Below, piece by piece: positions 58,192 through 64,000 of a DNA stretch of 64,000 bases. The stretch is from Cytophagales bacterium (lineage in GTDB: Bacteria; Bacteroidota; Bacteroidia; Cytophagales; 172606-1): contig JAUJNL010000001.1 in assembly GCA_030448185.1 (NCBI GenBank), forward strand, positions 1 through 64,000. Direction: 5' to 3'. Below the pieces are notes generated by a model. That model was not told where the DNA came from. It was given only the letters and a program-made list of their open reading frames with translations, and did not search any database. The translations under genes were made by a program, and so were the position numbers. Position 1 is the first letter of the stretch. The number at the start of each line of letters is the position of its first letter.

Positions 58192-58223
58192 AAAAAGGCT
58201 GATCAGTTGTGGTCAGCCTTTTT
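58192..58223 (+). terminator. Hairpin terminator of sucC
   Basis: AAAAAGGCTGA pairs with TCAGCCTTTTT around a 10-base loop. Confidence 0.88.
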
Positions 58224-58345
58224 GTTTTCATTGACCCTTTGGTATGCAACAGTTAGCGTTGCCGGGCGGTTTCAAGATCAGTTCTAATCCGGTATACTTG
58301 CCATTACCGAACTAACGTATTTTCCCCAACCACCAACCATCCGTT

Positions 58346-58828
58346 ATGAAACGCTTTTTCTTCTCCCTGTTCCTGTATTTTCTGGCAATTCCATTGCCTG
58401 CCCTGCTTGCCCAGAACCATACTGCTGCGGCTCCCTCACTAGTGAGACTGAATCATATCGCCGTGTACGTAAATGATCTGGCCAAAAGCACTACATTTTA
58501 CGAAAACATACTGCGGCTTAAACAAATACCCGAGCCATTTAAAGATGGCAAGCATACCTGGTTCCGCCTCGATCCGGGTAGCCAGTTACATTTGATTCAG
58601 GGAGCCGAAAAGCAGGTCAAACATGATAAGAATGATCACCTTTGCTTTAGTGTCTCCTCCATCGAGGAGGTAATTGCTACTCTGGATAAGTATAAAATCG
58701 AGTATACTAACTGGCCGGGCACTGCCAAAGCGCCCACGGTAAGGGTGGATGGCGTCAAGCAGATTTATTTTCAGGACCCCGACGGCCACTGGCTGGAGGT
58801 GAATAATGATGGGTATCAGCAGAAATGA
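58346..58828 (+). CDS. Exported VOC (glyoxalase-fold) protein
   Basis: 160 residues with a signal peptide (FFFSLFLYFLAIPLPALLAQ) and one VOC domain: RLNHIAVYVNDLAKSTTFYE, QIPEPFKDGKHTWFRLDPGS, HLCFSVSSIEEVIATLDKYK, and a C-terminal KQIYFQDPDGHWLEVNN that carries the metal-binding Glu. Relatives are lactoylglutathione lyases and dioxygenases; an exported form is less usual and its substrate is unknown. Confidence 0.87.
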   Translation: MKRFFFSLFLYFLAIPLPALLAQNHTAAAPSLVRLNHIAVYVNDLAKSTTFYENILRLKQIPEPFKDGKHTWFRLDPGSQLHLIQGAEKQVKHDKNDHLCFSVSSIEEVIATLDKYKIEYTNWPGTAKAPTVRVDGVKQIYFQDPDGHWLEVNNDGYQQK

Positions 58829-59064
58829 TAGGTACTCATTCGAAAAAAATGCTTCTCTACGCTATACTAGTTGAGGGGGGCATAAATCGGATTACCAACC
58901 CGATGATTGTTCGGCATTTAGCTTCGCTGAGATAGTTGCCATGCCGAACCGGGGAAATGGCGGATTTGCAATCCGCTCAAAGGCCTTACAGTAGCTTATT
59001 GTAGACCTTTTTATCTATCACCACCCCTCACTATTTATCTGACCTGTTGCGGGAATCTTTGAAT
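58829..59064. other. Non-coding gap with a third copy of the TAGCTTCGCTGAGA word
   Basis: TAGCTTCGCTGAGA at 58919-58932 matches the direct repeats at 6970-6984 and 7021-7035. No gene is seen. Confidence 0.5.
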
Positions 59065-59110
59065 AAAAAGCCAGTTTTCTGACTTCTACCAGTCAGAAAA
59101 CTGGCTTTTT
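59065..59110. terminator. Very strong bidirectional hairpin
   Basis: A perfect 20-bp stem (AAAAAGCCAGTTTTCTGACT at 59065-59084 and complement 59091-59110) with a 6-base loop and A/T runs on both sides. Confidence 0.9.
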
Positions 59111-59166
59111 ACATAAGCACATGATAAAATTCACGAATCAGGAGTAACACGGTAAAATCAGCCTTT

Positions 59167-59364
59167 TTATTGCAATAAGGCTATTTTGGTTTGGCTTATA
59201 GGGTCTGGATGCCGCAACCAAAGCAGGAATTGGCCCGTATCAGAAATATTTTCGTCAAAAATCTCTATTACATTACTGGTTACCTTTTCATTATTTTCAA
59301 GTATTAATACATGAGAAAGTTTCTTCTGTATTTGGAGCTTTTTTTTAAAAAAATAAAAAATCAT
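59167..59364 (-). CDS. Possible small protein, unsure
   Basis: A 65-codon AT-rich frame (MIFYFFKKKLQIQKKLSHVL, NVIEIFDENISDTGQFLLWL). The composition is protein-like but there is no known match and no promoter evidence. It starts beside an A-run that could hide a frame error. It might be the end of a decayed gene. Confidence 0.25.
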   Translation of the reverse strand: MIFYFFKKKLQIQKKLSHVLILENNEKVTSNVIEIFDENISDTGQFLLWLRHPDPISQTKIALLQ

Positions 59365-59397
59365 GGCTAATACTTACATTAACAACAAAAATATATA

Positions 59398-59405
59398 TAT
59401 CTTTG
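59398..59405 (+). promoter_or_regulatory. Candidate -7 box (TATCTTTG)
   Basis: TATCTTTG fits TAnnTTTG and lies about 180 bp before the T9SS protein gene. No matching TTG element is seen, and the leader would be long. Confidence 0.35.
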
Positions 59406-59585
59406 CTGCGAATTCCACTGCGGCAAGAACATATTACAACCAACACTTTAAGCATTTTTTTATTACTGGTTCCTGTAAAAGTTACTTTAACCATAAAACC
59501 GCTTAAAGCCTCCATTTAGAAACAAATCACTGCTGCAACCTCCCAATAAACGTTTCTAAACTTTTTCCTTCGTTCCCATTTTTCC

Positions 59586-61166
59586 ATGAAGAAGACATTG
59601 CTCCTGCTTGTTGGGCTGTTTTGTACAGTTTCAACTTCTCCTCTCTTTGCTCAAGTAGTAATCAGCCAGGTATATGGCGGAGGCGGCACAACCGGATCTG
59701 CTTATAAAAATGATTTTGTAGAACTGTTTAACCGCGGTACTGCGCCAGTAGTCCTCAATGGTTGGACTATTCAGTATGCGCATCCTACTTACGTAAGCTG
59801 GTCCGTTGCCGCTAAACTATCCGGCGTGATTCAGCCGGGCCATTATTACTTAGTAAAGCTGGCTGGCGCCGGCAGCGGTACCATTGACCTGCCCACTCCT
59901 AATGCCGTAGGCACAACTGACATCAGTGAAGCAGCCGGTTGGCTTGCCTTAACATCGGGTGATACGGCCATTGTAGCCGGCCGGCCGATGTCCTGCGGAT
60001 TTGCCGGCGGTTCGAAAGTCATCAATGACTTAGCGTACGGACAGACCCGTTGTGGTAATTCCAGTGCCATTAATTTAACCAATATGCAAGCCGCTATGCG
60101 AGGTGGCAATGGGTGCCTGAACTGGATCAATATTGCCGCACCGGCTCCCCGTAACGGTGCCTCTCCGGCGTCAAATTGCGGCACACCGGCCATTACCGAT
60201 ATAAAGGAATCAATCCCATTTAAAGATCTGTTAATAGGTACTACTGCAAGCGGTTCCTTTACCTTTATGAATGTTAGCCTCAAAGGCGATGTAAGCATCA
60301 CCTTACCCGCTGGTACGCCGTTCAGTCTGTCAAAAGATCAGGTAAATTATGGTAATTCGATTACGTATAGCCTGAGTGAATTGAATTCCGGTCAATATCC
60401 ACGTGGCATCTATGTACGGTTTGCGCCAACTTATACCGGGGTAGTACGTTCAATCATCACTCTGGCAAGCCCGGGTGCGGCCATCAAAATCGTAACATTA
60501 ACTGGACGCGGGTACCTTCCGGTGGTCGGTTTTGCTTCAGCCGCTGCCTCTATACAGGAAGATGCTGGTACTCATACCATTACCCTGAACCTGACCTCAC
60601 CGGTAGCTACTGCCCAAACCGTTACGGTAGCTATTAATGACAACGAGGCCGTCTATGGTAGCAACTACACGACTAATCCGGATGGGTCTAAAGGAAGTTT
60701 CACCCTGAACATACCCGCAGGCAGCCAATCAGCTACTTTCGCCATCACGCCAGATCAGGATGCGGTGAAAAAGAATAACCTGCTCATCAGTTTCGCTATT
60801 ACTGCCACTAGCAAAGAGGTGATTGCCGGTACATCGAAAACGTATAATCTGATGATTGTAGACAAAAACTTGCAGACTACCACTACTACTGCATTTGCAT
60901 CGGAGAGGTTGCAGCGTTTCACGGCTTCGCCTAACCCTACCAGTGGAGTGATAACCTTAACCGCTGATAACAACTTGCCCGCTAGCACCATCTACAATGC
61001 CACTGTGTTTTACGGCAATGGAAGAGCCTTATTTTCCGGCAAGGGCACGCTTGCGCAGTTGAGCGGACAAATGAGTGCCCAATTATCAAAAGCTGCTCAC
61101 GGCTTGTATACAATCCGTATAGCTACCGATAAGTCTTCCTCGCAGCTACGGATAGTAAAGTTATAG
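59586..61166 (+). CDS. Secreted lamin-tail-domain protein with T9SS sorting domain
   Basis: 526 residues. A signal peptide (KTLLLLVGLFCTVSTSPLFA) precedes a lamin-tail domain (QVVISQVYGGGGTTGSAYKN, DFVELFNRGTAPVVLNGWTI). A second region (SIPFKDLLIGTTASGSFTFM) has an Ig-like pattern, followed by a Calx-beta-like domain (SIQEDAGTHTITLNLTSPVA). The last 80 residues (FTASPNPTSGVITLTADNNL ... GLYTIRIATDKSSSQLRIVK) are a type A C-terminal sorting domain for type IX secretion. Lamin-tail domains often accompany extracellular nucleases or phosphatases, but no enzyme domain is seen here. It is probably a surface-bound adhesin-like protein. Confidence 0.85.
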   Translation: MKKTLLLLVGLFCTVSTSPLFAQVVISQVYGGGGTTGSAYKNDFVELFNRGTAPVVLNGWTIQYAHPTYVSWSVAAKLSGVIQPGHYYLVKLAGAGSGTIDLPTPNAVGTTDISEAAGWLALTSGDTAIVAGRPMSCGFAGGSKVINDLAYGQTRCGNSSAINLTNMQAAMRGGNGCLNWINIAAPAPRNGASPASNCGTPAITDIKESIPFKDLLIGTTASGSFTFMNVSLKGDVSITLPAGTPFSLSKDQVNYGNSITYSLSELNSGQYPRGIYVRFAPTYTGVVRSIITLASPGAAIKIVTLTGRGYLPVVGFASAAASIQEDAGTHTITLNLTSPVATAQTVTVAINDNEAVYGSNYTTNPDGSKGSFTLNIPAGSQSATFAITPDQDAVKKNNLLISFAITATSKEVIAGTSKTYNLMIVDKNLQTTTTTAFASERLQRFTASPNPTSGVITLTADNNLPASTIYNATVFYGNGRALFSGKGTLAQLSGQMSAQLSKAAHGLYTIRIATDKSSSQLRIVKL

Positions 61167-61227
61167 GGATTGATAAGCTAACGGGCTGAGAGAGGATGTG
61201 TCGGTGAATACCCCAGTATTAATCAAG

Positions 61228-61269
61228 ATACAAAACGTTTCCGGGGTTCTCCCCGGAAACGTTTTGTAT
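61228..61269. terminator. Very strong bidirectional hairpin
   Basis: A perfect 19-bp stem (ATACAAAACGTTTCCGGGG and complement) with loop TTCT between the convergent genes at 59586 and 61278. Confidence 0.9.
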
Positions 61270-61277
61270 TGTAACAC

Positions 61278-62867
61278 CTATTTATTCCTGATGGCCTGGC
61301 CCGGTAGGGCACCCGTGTGGGCGCCATGCTCTATAACAAGAAGCCCATTCACAATTACGTAATCAATTCCGGTAGCATACTGGTGGGGCTTGTCAAACGT
61401 GGCATTATCCGTGACGGTATTCTCATCTACAATCAGGATATCACTGGCAAAGCCTTCCATCAGTAAACCCCGCTCTTTTAACCCGAAAGTCTGGGCGGGA
61501 AGCGAAGTCATCTTGCGAATCGCATCCTCTAACGGAATGAGTTTTTTCTCCCGTACGTATCGCCCTAATACCCTGGCATTGTTGCCATACCCGCGGGGAT
61601 GTGGCACGCCGGAACGGTACTCACCGGGTCCGGCATCAGAAGCAATCATCGTAAAAGGTTCCGCCAAAATACGTTCTACATCCTGCTCATTCATGGAATG
61701 GTACACCATCTGCGCATCCCCCTTCAGGTACATTTCTAAAATCTGGGCAATCTGGCTGTCCAAGTCGACCTTTCCCTTCACTTGCCCGGTAATTTGCAGG
61801 ATGGATTTTCCGTTTAGCGTTGTATCCGTCTTGTAATTAGCCACTACGGCATAATCGTAACTTTCAGATCCGCCGCTTAGCAGATTCTGCTTCATTGCTT
61901 CTATAATCCTGACGAGGGTATCGGGGTGTTCGATTCGCTTTTTGGCTTCGACACTTCCACCGGCCAGTGCCCAGGATGGGATGATGCTGGATAACCGGGT
62001 AGAGGAAGCCGTATAAACATATTGGTCCACGGTAACGGGCAACCCTTGCTGACGGGCTTCGCGTACCAACTGGATTGATTGCGGACTACTGCCCCACATC
62101 GCTTTACTGCTCACTTTGAAATGCGAAATTTCCACTGGCATTCGAGCCTCCCGGCCTATATGGATGGCCTCCCGCACGGCCTCAAGCAAGGCACCTGCCT
62201 CATTACGGATGTGGGAAGCGTATACGCCGCCTGCCAAGGAAGCTACTTTGGCCAGAGCCAATACCTCATCGGTAGTAGCGTAGGTACCGGGTACGTAAAT
62301 CAAGCCGGTGGAAAGACCCACGGCGCCATCACGCATGCCTTTCTCCACAATGACTTTCATCTGCCCCAATTCCTGGGGGGTAGGAGCCCGGTTTGCTTCT
62401 CCCATTACCTTGCGGCGCACGGAATTATGCCCGACTAAAGTGGCAATATTTAAGGCAACAGGCGTTTTTCGGATTTGTTTCAGGAAAGAATCTACCTTCG
62501 TGACCGAACTGCCGCAATTGCCCGTGATCAGCGTGGTGACACCCATACGGGTAAAGCGTTCACTGGAGTTCTGATATACGTTTTCGGCGTGTCCGTGTAC
62601 ATCAATAAAGCCGGGACAGACAATCCGGTTTCGGGCATCTATTACTTTTTTGGCTTTTCCTTCAATGTGTGGATCTATCCGGACAATCCGGCCGCGCTTT
62701 ACGGCGATGTCGGCCACATACCAGGGATTACCCGTACCATCTACTACGCGGCCATTTTTAATGAGCAGGTCAAAGCGGGTAGTCTTAGCAGAAAAATGGC
62801 TCCGGCTGGTACAGGCCGAAATCAGCCCGCCAAGCAGCAGGACAAACAGGGTGTAACGGTGGATCAT
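61278..62867 (-). CDS. D-aminoacylase / N-acyl-D-amino acid deacylase family lipoprotein
   Basis: 529 residues. A lipoprotein signal (MIHRYTLFVLLLGGLISAC) sends it to the envelope. The amidohydrolase core follows: FDLLIKNGRVVDGTGNPWYV, the metal-binding GFIDVHGHAENVYQN near residue 85, GAVGLSTGLIYVPGTYATTD, the metal ligands in YASHIRNEAGALLEAVREAI and PVEISHFKVSSKAMWG, and IASDAGPGEYRSGVPHPRGY with the catalytic Asp. It probably deacylates N-acyl-D-amino acids or dipeptides. ATG 62867 is chosen because it gives the signal peptide; the longer frame (62957) does not. Confidence 0.88.
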   Translation of the reverse strand: MIHRYTLFVLLLGGLISACTSRSHFSAKTTRFDLLIKNGRVVDGTGNPWYVADIAVKRGRIVRIDPHIEGKAKKVIDARNRIVCPGFIDVHGHAENVYQNSSERFTRMGVTTLITGNCGSSVTKVDSFLKQIRKTPVALNIATLVGHNSVRRKVMGEANRAPTPQELGQMKVIVEKGMRDGAVGLSTGLIYVPGTYATTDEVLALAKVASLAGGVYASHIRNEAGALLEAVREAIHIGREARMPVEISHFKVSSKAMWGSSPQSIQLVREARQQGLPVTVDQYVYTASSTRLSSIIPSWALAGGSVEAKKRIEHPDTLVRIIEAMKQNLLSGGSESYDYAVVANYKTDTTLNGKSILQITGQVKGKVDLDSQIAQILEMYLKGDAQMVYHSMNEQDVERILAEPFTMIASDAGPGEYRSGVPHPRGYGNNARVLGRYVREKKLIPLEDAIRKMTSLPAQTFGLKERGLLMEGFASDILIVDENTVTDNATFDKPHQYATGIDYVIVNGLLVIEHGAHTGALPGQAIRNK

Positions 62868-63049
62868 AGTAAGTAGGTTTGAGGGAATCTCAATGTAATG
62901 ATCCAATCCGGTTAAATCAATTTTTATCCGGTGTATTAAGCCTATCCAGGAAAGCATAAGGAAGCTACCGGATGGATATGGGCTCTTAAACCGTGTCCAT
63001 CCAGAAATAAAAAAAGCCTGATCTGTTCTTATCGGGGGTCCGGTATTTT

Positions 63050-64000
63050 TCAGTATCCCAGTACTTTACGAACCCTTCCCAACACTTCCCTTGCGATTAC
63101 CCGGGCTTTGGCTTCTCCGCGCTGCAATTGCTGATCGAGTTCCGGCAGATTGGTCATGTAGAAAGTGAATACTTCCCGCTGTTTGGCGAACTTGTTTAAG
63201 ATCAATTCGAACAACGCCGTTTTGGCATGGCCGTATCCATAGCCACCGGCCAGGTAGCGTTGCCGCATTTCCTCCGTCTGAGTACTATCGGCCAGCAGGG
63301 CGTATAATTTGAATACATTATCCGCATCCGGATTCTTAGGCGCTTCCAGCGGAGTACTGTCCGTCACGATGGACATCACTACTTTTTTCAATTCTTTTTC
63401 CGGCAGGAAAATATCAATGTAGTTATTATAAGACTTGCTCATCTTCTGGCCGTCAATGCCCGGAATGGTCATTACCTGTTCATCAATGCGGGCTTCGGGC
63501 AGCACAAATACGTCACCATAACGGGTATTGAATGTAGTGGTAATGTCGCGGGCCATTTCCAGGTGCTGCTGCTGGTCTTTGCCTACCGGCACAAAATTGG
63601 CATCGTAGAGCACAATATCAGCAGTCATCAGTACCGGGTAGGTAAATAAACCGGCATTTACATCAGCCAGCCGGTCTGATTTGTCCTTAAATGAATGCGC
63701 ATTGGCCAGCATCGGGAAAGGGGCAAAACAGTTAAGATACCAGGCCAGTTCGCACACTTCCGGTATCCTCGACTGACGGTACAGCACGTTTTTTCCCGTG
63801 TCAAACCCAAAAGCCAGCCAGGCAGCAGCTACTGCATTTACGTTGTCGATGCGGGTCTGCGCGTCTTTGATCGTAGTCAGCGAATGCAGGTCGGCAATGA
63901 AAAAGAAGGACTCATTGCCCGGCTGTTCCGATAAACGGATGGCTGGCGAAATAGCGCCCAAAATATTGCCTAAATGCGGCCGTCCGGAGCTTTGAATGCC
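63050..64000 (-). CDS. trpS: Tryptophanyl-tRNA synthetase, N-terminus outside window
   Basis: Charges tRNA-Trp. The frame is open to the right edge (317 codons seen). The first visible residues GIQSSGRPHLGN hold the HIGH-type motif (PHLGN), followed by SFFFIADLHSLTTIKDAQTR, VPVGKDQQQHLEMARDI and the KMSKS motif in IDGQKMSKSYNNYIDIF. About 10 residues of the N-terminus are missing. A weak hairpin followed by T-rich sequence lies about 15-45 bp past the stop (63005-63040). Confidence 0.95.
   Translation of the reverse strand, partial: GIQSSGRPHLGNILGAISPAIRLSEQPGNESFFFIADLHSLTTIKDAQTRIDNVNAVAAAWLAFGFDTGKNVLYRQSRIPEVCELAWYLNCFAPFPMLANAHSFKDKSDRLADVNAGLFTYPVLMTADIVLYDANFVPVGKDQQQHLEMARDITTTFNTRYGDVFVLPEARIDEQVMTIPGIDGQKMSKSYNNYIDIFLPEKELKKVVMSIVTDSTPLEAPKNPDADNVFKLYALLADSTQTEEMRQRYLAGGYGYGHAKTALFELILNKFAKQREVFTFYMTNLPELDQQLQRGEAKARVIAREVLGRVRKVLGY

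Overview
The window looks like a chromosomal piece of a Bacteroidetes bacterium, most likely Cytophagales (Spirosoma/Dyadobacter-like; inferred from protein families, not from a marker search). Reasons: a SusC/SusD outer-membrane pair under an ECF sigma/FecR system, a T9SS-type C-terminal domain, NhaD, a SIS-type phosphoglucose/phosphomannose isomerase, Tat-exported sugar enzymes, few Shine-Dalgarno sites, and promoter boxes of the TAnnTTTG type.

Layout. 1-963: end of a lipoprotein gene and a small AT-rich membrane-protein gene boxed by a 13-bp inverted repeat with integron-like core sites. 963-7.9 kb: acyl-CoA ligase, a broken Gfo/Idh/MocA gene, a MarR/DUF6069/pirin group with two identical palindromic operators, a J-domain protein and PspA. 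8.2-20.8 kb: outer-membrane protein, small envelope proteins, leucyl- and asparaginyl-tRNA synthetases, a polytopic membrane protein, LysM protein, acetyltransferase and HtpG. 20.8-24.4 kb: a decayed AT-rich island with two related lipoprotein remnants and a dead IS701-like transposase that was hit by a 123-bp MITE. 24.7-31.9 kb: CocE-type hydrolase, HEAT-like protein, SDR, Ldh-type dehydrogenase, enoyl-CoA hydratase, NhaD antiporter. 32.3-36.4 kb: stress block with a PerR/Fur regulator, 2-Cys peroxiredoxin, a second PspA (two in-frame stops) and two TerD proteins. 36.6-48.5 kb: a utilisation locus read leftwards: sigma factor, FecR, SusC, SusD, sugar isomerase, DUF1080, Gfo/Idh/MocA and DUF6807, with no ordinary glycoside hydrolase. 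49-64 kb: AsmA-like protein and mostly housekeeping genes (YraN, SIS isomerase, LipB, saccharopine-dehydrogenase-like, SucC, TrpS) plus a secreted T9SS protein and a D-aminoacylase.

The 36.6-48.5 kb locus is the most coherent system: surface import through SusCD, envelope signalling through FecR and the ECF sigma factor, and a set of oxidoreductase plus DUF1080 plus isomerase that fits glycoside cleavage by oxidation-elimination rather than hydrolysis.

Sequence quality matters here. Many genes, including leuS, asnS, htpG, the peroxiredoxin, susC and susD, carry single-base indels (often in homopolymers) or in-frame stops while the rest of the protein is well conserved. Much of this is probably sequencing or assembly error, so broken genes outside the decayed island should not be taken as dead without resequencing. 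Intergenic spaces hold many imperfect inverted repeats made of short word-like units, and many strong hairpin terminators.
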